Origin: Echinococcus granulosus
Lineage: Eukaryota; Platyhelminthes; Cestoda; Cyclophyllidea; Taeniidae
DNA length: 33,317 nt
NCBI RefSeq assembly: GCF_000524195.1
Contig: NW_020170550.1
Coordinates: 15,669 to 48,985 of the forward strand
Direction: 5' to 3'
The notes under the pieces are model-generated. The model was not told where the DNA came from. It did no database searches and saw nothing but the letters and a program-made list of their open reading frames with translations. Shown here piece by piece: positions 1 to 13,000 of the stretch (positions within the stretch are counted from its first letter, which is position 1; every line of letters starts with the position of its first letter). The position numbers were made by a program, and so were the translations under genes.

Positions 1-57
1 CAGTAAATGTGAAGCAAGAGTTAAAATATGTTTAAAGTGGTGTGTTTTGAAACTCAC

Positions 58-161
58 CGCAAAGTTGGGATGCTCGTAGCTGTCGCTGTCAATGAGCAGA
101 AGGCTTGTCTGTTGACCGTCTACGTCCACTGTGATTGTCTCAAGGACATTTCCGTCGTTAG
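58..161 (-). CDS. RGK-family small GTPase, second visible exon (switch II region)
   Basis: This 104-nt exon lies between a TACTACAG acceptor and a GCG|GTGAGT donor. It encodes 35 residues counting the split first codon. It contains ETITVDVDGQQTSLLLIDSD, which matches the RGK beta2-beta3 segment (VDGE..S....D..E in Rad, Gem and Rem). As in all RGK proteins, the Ras DTAGQE motif is absent. The usual D-x-W-E is also altered here, reading IDSDSYEH. The exon enters in phase 1, exactly matching the donor at 7127, and leaves in phase 0. The exons encoding G4 (NKxD), G5 and the C-terminus must lie beyond the left edge. The link to the 7127-8021 exon rests on phase and family order, not on transcript evidence. 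Confidence 0.7.
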
Positions 162-3100
162 CTGTAGTAGAAACGACGGTGACTTAATGGTAGTTTAAAT
201 AAAATCGGCCCTTTTGTTCTTTAGGCTTTTGAAAAGTCTTGCTACCATAAGCCGTAGCAGGTGTCAGAACTGTCAAACATTTGGGGTATATTTCATAGAT
301 CTTTAAAGCATTGATATTCTAGCTGGTAGACAATTATTGTGGACCTTGCAGGCGTAGAATGACTTGTGGTAATGAAGCGCCTCGTGACCCATGGATGAAA
401 TTAATCCTCGGATCTTTTGTCAAGACTTCAGGCACGGTTTTCATACCGATGCGACACCAAACCGCTTAGCTCTGAGACATTTAAATTAACCTTGTAAATG
501 CTTTGAAAACTGTCATACGTGTCTGTCAGTATATAGGATTCCTGATCCTTTATACCTTAGTAATTCACAGTCCATCTTGTGAAGACATTGTGCTAGAAAC
601 GATTCTTTCTCTTGGCGGCGAATAAAATGCATAAAGGTTTAATGCAAGCTTGTACAGAGTCGTAGCCTACTTCCCAATTGGGAGTTTAACGTTCTGGAAT
701 TTCTTCCTTTATGTGGATACAAACAGAGTGATCTGCTGTGGAACACCCTCAGCATTTGGCTTTATAACTTGAGGCAACTCTTCTTACGGAAGAAGTAATA
801 CAGAAGGACTTTTGACATCTGATTTTGGAGAGTGATCACTGAGAGGTCAGATCGCGAATTTCCACTGAAAAAAGGACTGCTGCTGCTGATCACTCCAGCC
901 TTTCAGTCATTGCAAATTTCGGTCACCATCTTTCCTATCTGCCTAGCTTATTGTTTTCTGAGGAGTAACTACTCCAATTTCGTAGCACTTTATGAGACTT
1001 CCAGAAAAGTGTGAATAAAAGTAGCTTCAGCTAAAATTGGAACAAACAAGCCGTCTGAATTGATGTTCTTTCTCAATTTCAGTAGTGAGAAATTTAAAAA
1101 ATATGAGCATAATTTTATGATTGAAAATGATGTAAACTTCTAACTACCAAAAGTACTTTTACTTGTGACTTGGCAATTTATTATTTAAATACTGAATGCA
1201 TGTGTCCACCACGCCATTTATGGGCCTTTTACTTTGGATCTGACGCCATCAAGTGATCACTCAGTTAATCAGTCAACCAAAATTTCTACCATTTCCGTAT
1301 CCTTCTATCCATCCATCCATTCCATATCCATCCATACCGCATCCATTCATTCACTCATCCCGTACTCATCCATCAGTCATACATCCATCCATCCTGTAAC
1401 CATCCACCCATCCATCCTGTATTCATCCATCTAACCACTTACCCACCCATTAAATGAAAGTAGAGGTGATTATACCGTCTGAAGAGTGAGATCAAAAAAA
1501 ACTGAGGAAGATGTGATCCCACGAATTCGCAATATGGGTCGCTGAAGTAATATTTAGTCCCTTTTCATGTAGAAAGTCCAAACGATCTTGCAGTTCTGTA
1601 AAATAACGCACAGCGGGATTACCAAACTGAATGATTCAGGTGAACCTGCAATGCTGTGCCTCTTACTATGCATAGCCTTTGCTCCAGTCTCTACCTTTCT
1701 CCACAACTTCATTTCTCGTGAAAACTAGGACTCTGCATAGTGGATGGCGGTGGACAGTCTCGATCCGAATGAAATGGCAGGGAAGCACAGCAGTAGCTAG
1801 GACGTGAATGGAAAGTCGTGCCAGTAATATGGAAAGCAGGAATCACCGAAGCAAAGCAAGTCGCGTTGTTAAATGCTACCTGATTTCACTTTTGAACAGC
1901 AAAATTCTTTTATCCCAGATTGACTGTTTTGCACAGTGAGTTACAGTCTCCCCGTCAGGATGAACAAGGCGATAACTTTTTAACTCATCCTGATGCATTC
2001 GCGCTTTTTTCCAGGCTGCAATATCCACTCCATTGCCTGCCGAGCGATTTCCACGATTATTATTTTGAGCACTGCGCCCATCGGCAATGCATTAAAATTT
2101 CAACAGACGTGTCTCCTTTCAGGCGAAAAGTGCGCAAAACTAGAATAAGAGGGGTTTTTTTGAGCTGAAGGGAAGAGCAATGCATAAGCACTTGAATTTC
2201 CTCGACTAGAAGGAAACAACTTTTCCCTCTGCTATATTGTCGCGACTTGATTTTCGGCCTGCGGTTTGTGCGGACATTTTTGGTGGTTTCCAGAAGGACT
2301 CGGATTGTTGCATTGTCGGCGACAGCAAGTAAGCCCAATTTAAAGAAACAACTCTCTTAATCACTTTTACTGGTAGCCGATCTCCGTCCTTACAGAAAGT
2401 GTTTGCTACAGATGGCCGAATTCACCAGTCTGAAAATATCTATTTCGGAACCACCAATGACAATAATATGATCTACCTTCTCCATGCCAACAGTTGCCTA
2501 ATGGAACCCAGAGAGGTTGCGAGGTGGCACTAAAGTGGGGAGTAGACAAGGATCATAAGCTCCGAAAGGCCTCTTTAAATTACCCCTATTAAATTGTCTC
2601 TCTTTCGGTCAAATTTTCTAAGAACTTTTTGAAGCCCCAAGCACTGCGGAGTCCAGCTTTCCTTCCCGATCAATGCCGTTCACAATGAGGACTAAAGTTT
2701 GGATTCAGTAAGGCAAATGCATTAAAACTGAATGTTAACCCTTCGCAGCTGGTGGGTTTAGTCTGAACGCGGAAGAAAACGAAACACCTGAATTGAAAGA
2801 GCAATCGAATGGTGGCTTTAGGCGCAGTTGTTTAGTTGGCAAACTAGAACTCATCCCTGTCTAAATTATTGCTGACTTTGATCTACTTGTTGGTGTGCAA
2901 GGAAGAGGACTTCTTAAGAAAGAGGCAGACTAGTCAATTGGTCGCACGAACGTTCCATTCTTAATCTTACACGACAAGAGAGGAAAAGACACTGCAACAC
3001 TTCACATCTCATGCCTCCAAGACACTTAGTCCTACATGAGAAGATGGGTTTGAGTGAGGGAGAGTGAGAAACAGGTACAGGGGGAATGCATCCTTTCCAC

Positions 3101-6100
3101 TCTTCGTAATTCACTGTTGAGAAGTCCCCAAGTAATAAGTATCACCTCTTCAAGGAGTTGGTATTCGACAGACATATGTGCTATAGAATAAGCGGTTGGA
3201 GATCCGAGGCGTGCTAAAAACCAGGTTGGGTAGTCGGGGGGAATTTGTAGCCAGCTAATGTCTTGTTTAGAGCGATATGTGTGGTGTGGATGGTGGTATT
3301 TTCTGTAATGATTAAGATATTAAAGGAGCCTTTTTAATTTGTGCACTTTTACTAAAAGGAAAAAAGCAGGGACTAATTTTGTTAATTGACATGAACTTAT
3401 CTGTCGCCAATGGTTAGCGTCCAGACTTGCATATTACCTTTGAGACCACGTGACACAAAGGTGGACTTAAAAGTTAAAAAATACATTTACCGAGGAAATA
3501 TGCTAATTTGAAGACCTCCCATAAACTTTTGTCACTTTTCAGGTCAAAATAATAAACCAGAGTCACCATGTTTTTCTCATGGGCACTAAGAAGTCACGAA
3601 AAGCCGAAAGTGTTCTAAGAATATAGAAAGATGGTGGCATTAAGATGATAATCTCGTAAGTTATTAAAAGAGCCGTCATCCGAAAAATCTCTCTGACTGT
3701 GGCATTGATTCTGCCAAAAAGCGCCACAACTTCCGTAATTTTTGGGAAAAGTGGGAAATTCAACTCTCACCTTGTGGGTCACCACTGAGGGAAACTACTA
3801 AGAGCTAACTCTCTAACCGTAGGCAAGACTCACTTGTGTCTCCCTTGTCTGTAATAAACAGAAAACAAGTCAAATTTTAGAAAGTCCTTTTTTAATCTCT
3901 CATTTCAATGTTGGCAGAAGTAAGTTGTAATGATGGGGTGCTGGATTTCCCAGTCAGCAAAGTGACAATCAAACACTGTCACCTTGAAAGCCATCAAGGA
4001 AAGTCAACTTGATTTTTCTTCATGATTGAGGTACCAAGAAAACGTTTTAAATTTCCGTTTTGTTAGCCATTTTTGAGGATAAAAGGCTTATCATAGGCCT
4101 CAGTTTACCACCATGAGTTGGAGTGCTTCCCTCTCTCAAATGAGCTGTTATTATTTGACAAATGTAATTGACACCAGCTATATTGTAGCAAAATTCTAAA
4201 GGGGATACTTAAAAAAAGCAAAACTTTAGGAAAATAACCCAAAAACAGGAGAACAACAACTGGATAACTTGTAAAAAGCAGGTTGCAAATGTAGTGCCCT
4301 GCCACACTACCTCGCAACCGGCAGAGTTAAGGCACACACTTCGGTCGTTCCATCGCCGAAAAAAGGGACAGGTGCCTTTTTTTTTGGAACTTCAAAACCT
4401 ATGACTTTGTTGTCATAAAATTAGAGCCTGTTGCGTCTGTTTACGCAGCAGACTCAAGGGACGAAATAAAGCAGATTAATAATTGTAGCTAGGGAGAGAA
4501 TCCATACGCCTCGAATTTTAAGACATAGCAACTTGGCAATGGGAAAGGACCAGGCGAAGGAAAGGCTTGACCATTTTCAGGAGATAAACAAAAACCTACT
4601 TACAAGCATCTTCGAGATTTTGACATCATATTACATCAACGTTAAGACACTGTAAGAACATTTAATAGATTTACTAACTGTGTAGCGTTTGCCCATGAGC
4701 AGACAGCCGAAGGAAGTATAGAACCCTACCGTGTTTAATATCATGCATGTTTTTTTGAATGGGAAAATCAAATGCTGCAGTCCTAAGTCATGCATACACA
4801 GATGTCTGCATAGGGGAGGCGTCAGTGAAAAGACCTACTTTATGAACATTCCAATATTTGAGTAAGGTGAAAACCATAAGATAATTGCAAGATGTGATGT
4901 ACCTCGGTTGACAGCCGACCACTGCAGTATTTTAAAGAATTACTTGGTAAATAAATGAATTTTTTGGGGTAGTAACCTGGTCTGAAAGGATGGTGCCGCC
5001 AGAGCTAATTAGAAAGTCCCCTTACTTTCATAGAAACCGTGCGCAGCAATGCATTTCCGTGAACGAAAGGGATGGGATATGGTTTATACCGATAAAATAA
5101 GTACGGGTTACTCCTGCCTCTGAAATCAGTGTCAATTCAGTGATCCAGGAATAAACTTTTGTCTTTCCTTTTTTTAAAAAAGCAGAGGCCTTGATTGTTA
5201 AACAGGCTTTTTGTGAGATAACTAAAAAATGACCGCTGCAGCCTAAAATCTTCTTCAAACGCGACAAAAGCCAGCTCCAAATTTCGTTGCCATAGCTATT
5301 AAGCCTAGCCCTGACCACCTCCGTGCCCATCCCCTGTCTGTTTCCCAGCCGTTTAGACAAATTCTGCTTTATGCTATGGTGTGTGCAACGCAAAAAGCCG
5401 CAGGCCATAAAATCTCCAACTTCCAATCCGACGGACAGAAATTGAATGTTTAAGTAAAGCGCACAAAGGCTTCAGGCCAGTTTGAAAGTTCCAACTCCCT
5501 AAACTGCCTTCTTTTAAGTTAAGTGAAATCATGTAGGCCAAATTAACGGAATTAGGGTAAGTGTTTTATATTACAGGCACTTAGTTCTTATTACAAAAAC
5601 GGTTAAAGACCAACTAGAGAGTGGGCATATTTTGCCTAAATTCAACTTACTCTGTGGTATATGTATGATTTTACAAACCACATAAAAGGTGTACAAAAAT
5701 ATTCCCGAAAACTGAAAAAGTTATTTGTTTGGTTCCACAACATTTTAAGGTGAGTTAGCTTTTATGCATTAAACTCCTTCAATTCTTGAATTCTTATAAG
5801 TACGTGTTGTTCAAGGTGATGATGTAATTAAGGAGAAAGTACTTTCTATGTGCTTAAACAAAGTGTAGAGAACACTCATGCTTAATAATAGCGGAGAAAA
5901 TGAGGACAATTTTGAACAAATAAAACTTTTCAGTGATGTAAAAATTTCAACCTCCTGGTTTACAAATATTGTTTCATGCAAAACCAATGCCTTTTACTAG
6001 GTAACTTACATAAACACACAAGTGTAAACAATAAATCTATCTGTCAAAGTGTATTGTTCTTGAGAGCCTGAGATAAATTGAAGCCTCTTAAGTTCATTAT

Positions 6101-7126
6101 GTGGTGTCGTGTGAACTGCGCAAATTCATTGAACCAAAATAAATGGGAGAGATAAATATTTCGAATAGACGGAAATACATGATTGTCGGAGCAAATCACC
6201 TAACCGGAAATGACGTCACTTCACACATTTGTGGCTGTTAAATGGGAAGTCTGAAAAAAAATTGGCTATTGTAGAGCTTGCTTTGGACTTGGCAATGGTA
6301 AATACGTGTGCGGATTAATCCACTTTGCTCTCAATGCAGTTGTTTGCCGTGAATGTTTAGTCAGGTGTAATTTAAATGTACAAAAGGAAGCTTTTGCGAT
6401 GGTTAACAAGGCGAATAACAAACCCACTCAAAGATGGCGTAAGCGTTCTGTCTCGTAGTTAATGAAAAGGAACCGGGTTGAGGCGGTTTTTTAACTTGTT
6501 TTATACACAGCTAAACCCCAATTGTCATAAGCAGATGGGAGATAGGTTGTTAACTGGCGAAAAACCCATATTGCTCCTTTTTGAATCAAATCACCTGCTT
6601 TGGGAACAGCAACAACAACATCAACAACACCAGATGTTTGTTTTTATGCTCCTCAAACAGTAACACCTTATTATTTATCTGCCTTTTTACCCATTTACTG
6701 TAATCGTAAGGCCCTGATCTGTTGCAGGAATGAACGAATTTTCCTTTCAAATTACCACATTATCTGCCAGTGTCACATATGTGGGACGTGGGTCCTTTGT
6801 CTGTTCATAAAAACTGGTTGCATCAAATCGTAATTCGCTTAGGAATGACTTCTCGGTCTGTGGAGGATAATCACAATTTCAGTGCCGTTTCCGTTCTCTG
6901 GTCAAGTCTGGGAGCAAACACTTTAAATGACCACGAATACAAATTAAAAAACTAAGCTGAACTTGAACTGATAGTACCTACATCTAGTTATAGGTAGTTA
7001 GACCAAAAGTGTACCAATTATCTGTTTATAGAGCACTAAGATTTACCCCCGAGTCTTTTAAGAAATTACACCATTGATTGAATCAATCTGGCCTAATTCC
7101 CTAGATACAGACAAAGATTGACTTAC
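162..7126 (-). other. Large intron of the RGK GTPase gene (about 7 kb)
   Basis: This is the interval between the two RGK exons. I found no reading frame with recognisable protein similarity on either strand. The longest open stretch (5028-5426, minus, 132 codons) has neither splice context nor a known domain. The intron contains a CCAT-rich minisatellite at 1301-1433, a (CAA)n-rich patch near 6608-6640 and otherwise AT-rich unique-looking sequence. A long intron early in the gene is a common place for enhancers, but no such element can be read directly. Confidence 0.6.
1301..1433. repeat. CCAT-based minisatellite in the RGK intron
   Basis: Degenerate tandem CCATCCAT units are interrupted by CCTGTA(T/A)-type spacers. 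Read on the minus strand, the pattern is GGATGGATGG plus TACAGG. The same composite unit recurs on the plus strand at 20565-20790, so the two tracts belong to one satellite family. Open frames across it are repeat translations (SIHPSI), not a gene. Confidence 0.9.
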
Positions 7127-8021
7127 CGGTGTCATATCCTGCTTCCAACGATTCCGAGGTGAGAAACTGAGTGCACATTGTGGTTTTGCCCACTTGGTCA
7201 GCGCCAAGCACCTGCACCTTGTAGGGTTCGGCCACCTGTCCCAGTGGTCCATTTTCAACTTCTGAGGCTTCAGAGGCAACATTGCTATTGTTGACATTTG
7301 TAGCACTGTTGTTGATGTTGTTGCCTTTCCAGGAGTTGTCCGTAAAGGATCGTCTCCGAATCGACCTTGCTGTCTCACACCGATCAGAGAGTCTTAACTC
7401 GCCAGAAGGAGCCTTCAGACTTCTCGTCTTGCTCGTCTTTCGAGCTGGTAATGAAAATTCCTGTGAAAGTCGCCGTTTCTTTTCCGTCTCATCTATAACT
7501 CCCGTCTTCGTGCGTCTAAAGGAACGCACTCGGACCACGTTGGTGCTATGGTGACCGGGAGAGTCAACCTCATGGTAGACGTTAATCGGAGGGGGACAAA
7601 CCCCTCCGGAACTGCCGTTTCGTGGTAGAGGAGAGGTCTGTCTTGTCGGTGTAAAGGGACGAGCGGAGTTGGAGCGATCATCTGAGATGTCTTCACTGGG
7701 ATAATGGAGGGATCCGCGAGTACGCAGGTTCTGAAAACTGGGTGCAAGTGAATATCGCCGTAGATTGTACACGGAGTCACCCTGCATACCGAAATCATCA
7801 GTAGTGGTAGTTCTTTCAAATCTCCCCCGCATTGCAGGATGATCATTGCGGTGATGCTGTCTGTATCGTGTCTCTCGAAGGCTGCCAGCACGGTTTCGGT
7901 TGATTTCGGTGGGGGCGGCAAGAAAGTCTCGATGAGTGGGCCGAACGGGTGAGTACTCACTACCCGTCCCCATTCCAATACGACAGAATCGATCAAAGTC
8001 GTCCTCGTACTCCTCCACCAT
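7127..8021 (-). CDS. RGK-family small GTPase (Rad/Gem/Rem-like), long 5' exon
   Basis: RGK proteins are Ras-like GTPases that bind voltage-gated calcium-channel beta subunits and also affect the cytoskeleton. This exon encodes about 298 residues from the ATG at 8021 (MVEEYEDDF). The open frame extends upstream to an ATG at 8282, so the start is uncertain. I chose 8021 because the acidic, hydrophilic RGK-like sequence begins there. The N-terminal 265 residues are low-complexity, rich in Ser and Arg, with basophilic kinase or 14-3-3-type sites such as RRYSLAP (Ser at about 91) and RRRSFTD (Ser at about 225). The G1 P-loop follows at about 273-280 (GADQVGKT, inside VQVLGADQVGKTT). A consensus donor (ACCG|GTAAGT) ends the exon at 7127 in phase 1 after GYDT. 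It joins in frame to the exon at 58-161, nearly 7 kb away. An N-terminal extension before a diverged G domain is typical of RGK proteins. Family call likely; the paralogue cannot be decided. Confidence 0.75.
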
Positions 8022-10016
8022 TACACGCCACGCAAAGCAATGAAAACTCCTCTCGATGCAGAAGTTTGCGCAAATGTCGACCACCACACCATAGGGAAAG
8101 GAGCGTGTGAGGATAATTTCTTCTTCAATCGACCAATCACAGACTCGCATTGTGCTCATTGGCTGATTGCTCAAGGCACTCCCAGTTGATGCGTTTTCAT
8201 GAGGGGATCGTAAATTAAGGATATCGAAATGAATTGTTCCCAGTAGAGGGATCCACTTTATCCCTACAATGACGGCTCCCACATTTGACTCTGCGTTTCA
8301 TTGTTTCACAGTGAATTGGGAGTGAGTAACCACCCCACTTTGGGGTATGACATGTTCTGGTGTGTTTTAGTACCAAAAATTTATTGTTACTTTTAAATCG
8401 CAAGTCTACAAGATGTTAATTTGAAGCTGGTGAATGGCAAGTAAATGGGGATATTCAAGATCCTATCATTGTAGCCTGCTCTAGAGAACCTTAATCTACC
8501 AGCCAACTAATTCGGAATTCTGTAGGAAGCAGATAAATGGGCTGTGCTTGGAATAAGGGATTGTTTTTGGTAAATTAAGGGTTTCTGGTAAATAAGATTA
8601 ATGACAGGTGAAGTGATAATTTGTTTGTGGGCTTGAGATAACTTGAAAACAGGGCAATTTAACTTCCCGTAATCAGGACAAGCGAGAGGGTTGGCATTTT
8701 ATTCGACTGTTGACTAGTAATTTGGATTCCAAATTCACTGCGTTTCACTACTATGGGCCCACAGTACCCGGTTTTATCACTGGATGCGAGGTATCGAATT
8801 ATGACCGACTTCAGGCGGAGAATTCTCTAAGCAAGAAGCACTCTGAAGAAGATTCAGTGGACCTCTTTGAAGTGTCAATTTACACAGGTCGGTTGGGATT
8901 TACTGAACTTTTTCAACTTCGAGATCGGTGTTGCAATACGTTCGGTACACCTTTTCTACGATGGCCTACTTTCAGGTGGACTGCCAGGTGATCACTGAGC
9001 CGTTTCACTATCTAGGGAGTTATAAAAAGTCTACAACTGCTTGCAGACATGAGAAGGGAAGGAAGTGCACCTGTTTACCGGGTAAATTTCACACCACTTT
9101 GCAGCCGCCCCTCTCTTCCACTGCCATTTAAAACCCTTGAGCGTACCAGGCTTCGTTGAAACCAATGTGATTTGAGAAGATCTGCCCCGCGATGGCATTC
9201 TGACTCATTTCACGAAGGATGCGTTGCATAGTATTGCAAGGAGGTGAGGTGTGCGGTTAAGGAAAGTTGCAATCGTTAGGTAATCACTCAAAGATAGGCG
9301 CATTACTTTCGGAATTTCGATGTTGAGTAACACATTTCCGAATCGACCGGTCACGATGACACCGTTCATCGCCACACATTGAGGGCTGCTAGATAGCAAC
9401 CTTCAACGACAGGCAATTCATAATTAATAAGGTTATAGAAATACGCTACGTATTACGGATTGTTTGCAAAGAATATACTTTTGATGAGAAACGACCTCCA
9501 CCAGTTCGTATTGCAAAGTTTGTTAGGTGACTGAATGCATCACTCGTTACCCGCAAACAATACACTAAACAACCTACCACCTTTAGAAAGCTGCACTCGC
9601 TTTGCGTGTTTGAGTCGGTAACACAAGACAGCGCAACCACCTACACCATAACGAAATGCGCCTTAGGGACGGGAGGAGACGAGAGACATACTGCCTTGTT
9701 TTCATCCTCTTTCTAATTCCCACTCGCCATGCTCTCCTATTCCTATTTCTTCATGTAATAATTGTCATTTTTACGGCGGCTGATAAATGTGACAGTTGGG
9801 AAGTGGAAGTGAGGGAGATAGGGAAGTGGCTAGAACTGCGCGTTTGGTTACTTGGCTATGCAGGTCATGACCGAAATGTCAGTCACGTTGCAATTTAGTA
9901 TCGCATGGTAAACATCAAAATATTTGCCTTATCAACTCCTTTTCCTCGACTAGTGTACCTTTAACATCGTATTCCAAGCCAGGCTTAACTAAACCCAAGA
10001 GTGTCTACTATGTCAT

Positions 10017-10042
10017 GCTACTTATAAAGTTTTATAAGTAGC
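10017..10042. repeat. Perfect 26-nt inverted repeat (12-bp arms, 2-nt centre)
   Basis: The arm GCTACTTATAAA at 10017-10028 is followed by GT and then its exact reverse complement at 10031-10042. It lies in gene-free DNA between the RGK and LRRCC1-like genes. It could be a cruciform-prone palindrome, the centre of a decayed foldback element or a chance event. There is no oligo-T tract next to it, and terminators of this kind are not expected in animals. Confidence 0.7.
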
Positions 10043-13000
10043 GTTATGTAATTTATTAGTACGACTTCATAACCACTCGTACCGTCCCCGGTGAGTTGAA
10101 TCAGTCCATCCACTCACATCTTCGAACAGACTCTACCAGGCACTGTGGTAATTCACTTTTGCCATGTATCGGACGCCGAAAGCGAAGTACAATCGGTTGA
10201 GGTTTGGCAGCGACTACCGAATGCACACATATTAAGGTGAAGCAGCCTGTGGAAGACGAAATTAAACCTTTTATAGGGGGAAGATTTTATCAATTAATTA
10301 TATGGTTATGCAAGTCTGTCTAGACATATCCACTCGTTGCACTTGAGTGGGCAATGCGTGACGATGGGACTGCTGGTGTAGGAGTGAAGGTAAACTCGGG
10401 TTTCATGAAGAAATCTAGTTTTTAAATTAACTTCACAGGAATTTTGGGTGGGGTTCGAAAATCCATAAACTGAAGCTTTGCAATCTATTATCCACCGAAG
10501 GAGACACTAGAGTGCTGTGGACTCCCTCCAACCAAAGGCCTTGGCTTTAGTGACGAATGAACAAACTCGGCTTGTACTGCCTCTGTTGCTATCGCGCTTT
10601 GACTTCACAACAATTCCAACATTTTGTTCTACTTGGGAAGAGTGAATAATACCAAAAATAGATGCACGTCACATGTCACTCTTTCTGTCACCTGATTGCA
10701 TGACAGCTTGAGGTATGGGGACCTGTGATGTCTCCTCTCATCCTGACTTTTCTCGTATTACTTGTAAGAAAGGGAAAAAAGTAGAGGCATGAATGCCTCA
10801 GAAATGCAAGGTGGAGTAACGTGTCGTTTGAAAAAACCAATGGCATATTTGGTCGTTCAATGAACATTGCAATGGAAACCCACAAAAGACACTTCGCATC
10901 ACAAGTCCGTCAGTCCCTCAGTCAGTAAACAATGTGAACTGCACGATGCGCTTCTTAACCTAAGGAAAAAAATACCGAGGGACGCCAGGTTGACTGTCTT
11001 TCAACCCTATTGCCTGCCATTTGTCAATAAAATGACATGATGCACCCAGATACCGAGACTCGTCCGTGACCTTAGCCTCCCAGCTAACGTAGAGTTGGTC
11101 AACGAATTGTTCCACTGTCACTCACGTTAATAGCTTCAGGAAGGAAATGGGAACAAACATGTTACTGCCTCACCTGTCACATCCTTCTTTGGCAAAGAGG
11201 CAAACAAATGCTTCAACCGAGGCTAAAAATGGACGGTTTTCTAAGCTAGATTTCAAAAATTATGGTTTGCAAGATGATGTTCACCAACGACAGAATATGC
11301 CTGGTTATAGCTGCCACCGATGAGATACTAAAGCCCTTTGAGAAGTGTCGTACACAAAAGTGGGGACCAAAACCTGTTTAAGTTAAAGAAAAAGCCGAAC
11401 ACACAACTCAAATTGGCAACAATAAAGGATTTTTGAACCCCTCATCAGGAGATATGTTAGCATTTTTTAGCAAGCCTCCGATGTTTTTTGTATTTAGGCC
11501 ACATAAGCCAGCAATGAAACAAAATCCCTAATGGACTACCAAATTTTGGAATTTGTAGAGAAGGTAATAAACCTACAACGCCGCCAATAACAAGGGCTTA
11601 CTGCGGTCTAAAAACGGGACCGAACGAAGAGGCTTTGAGTGGCTTATGCGATGGCTTAGTAAAAATAATGTCAACTTCTTTCAAAGAAAACATATTGTAA
11701 AGTACAATTTTTTATAGAAATCAGCAATCGTGGTAGATGTCACTTATGCTCGTTTGCAATGGCTTAGGGCTCATGCTATGAGCCGGTCAAGACACCGTTT
11801 ACAAAGATGGAGGGGAGCGGTGGTGGCGAGCCCTTGCGTGGAATGGTGTTAAGTAGCGAAGACCCTTCTTAACTGAGGCACTTAATCCACGCTGATGGGA
11901 CGGCTAGCCACTTACAAGTCCTGCCTGTTGTGGTTCCTAGAGTTCTCACTGCCACCCACCACAGCGAACAGTCGATTCGACCGACGCGTATACCGCATCC
12001 TGCATGCCTAATCAACACCTGACCTGTCGAATTACAAAGCTGTATAGCTGGTAAATCTTTCTGCGACTGAAGTTAGCAAAATACAGCCAGTTATGAATTT
12101 AAGGGAGTTTTCGCACCTTGGGCGAAGTGAAGCGGACTGTCTACCCTCAGACAATTTAGCCGGACTGATTGGTCGTTCCACGACTAAACCGTTGAGGAAT
12201 GGGTGCATATATATGGAAGAGAACTAAGTGATAAGAGGTAGGAGCAAGACCTACTCTGTGCAATTCGTTCTTTCCATTTTTTATCCACGCAGGCTCAGCA
12301 GTGCCGGTTTGACTTGAACGCACTTTGTATTTGGCAGCAAAAGTAAGTCGCAATAAAAGCAATCTACAAAAGTGACATCTTAAAATATTTGCTCTGAATA
12401 GACCTCTTAGAGTAATTAAGAAGTCCTCAGCCAAATTCGTACTTTTGCCAGAGTCTGAAGCGATAATTCGCACCCAGTCACTAGAGAAAACGGCAGTTAG
12501 CCCAACAGGAAATTGGGCGCTTTTCTTTGTCACCTAGACACCGTCTTGCCACGTTCATTTGTGTGATTCCTTAGAAAATATTGCCTGCTGCTTATATCCA
12601 CACCTTCTCCGCGTTTACTCAACGCCTACAAAGCAGTTTCGGCTTTAGAATATGCCCAGATTGGACAGTCCACCCTCCGAGATGTTTTACAAGAATATCA
12701 AAGCAGGTACTGACCCACCTTCTATTAATTAAGGCAGCAGTCAAGCATTCCGCGCCGGTCAAGAGCGTCCACCATTTCGAAATCGTAGCTTTCCGTAGTT
12801 GTGAATAATTGTCTACGCCGTTTCCATTCATCCGAGATACGTTTCAAATACTGATCAGGCGTTCCATGAGCTGGTTACGTGTTCAGAGGAATGATCCTCT
12901 AGGTTGAGGTAGTCCTTAGCCCACAGATTCCGTTGAACCGCCTACATTCTTAACGGTGACATCCACGGGCTCTGGTTTTTTGTCTCCTTTCAAAAGGGAC

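Noticed and set aside
5028..5426. 132-codon minus-strand open frame in the RGK intron
   Set aside because: No recognisable domain, no good splice context and low-complexity AT-rich composition in part; most likely chance.
7282..7554. Plus-strand open frame over the RGK exon
   Set aside because: It is the antisense shadow of the RGK Ser/Arg-rich coding region.
7493..7996. 167-codon minus-strand open frame in a second phase
   Set aside because: Out-of-phase shadow of the RGK exon; the other frame contains the P-loop and ends at the correct splice donor.
12905..12913. TGAGGTAGT, identical to the first nine bases of let-7, with partial complementarity about 25 nt downstream
   Set aside because: The remainder of the let-7 sequence does not follow, the stem is only about 13 bp with mismatches, and a 9-mer match is not surprising in 33 kb on two strands.
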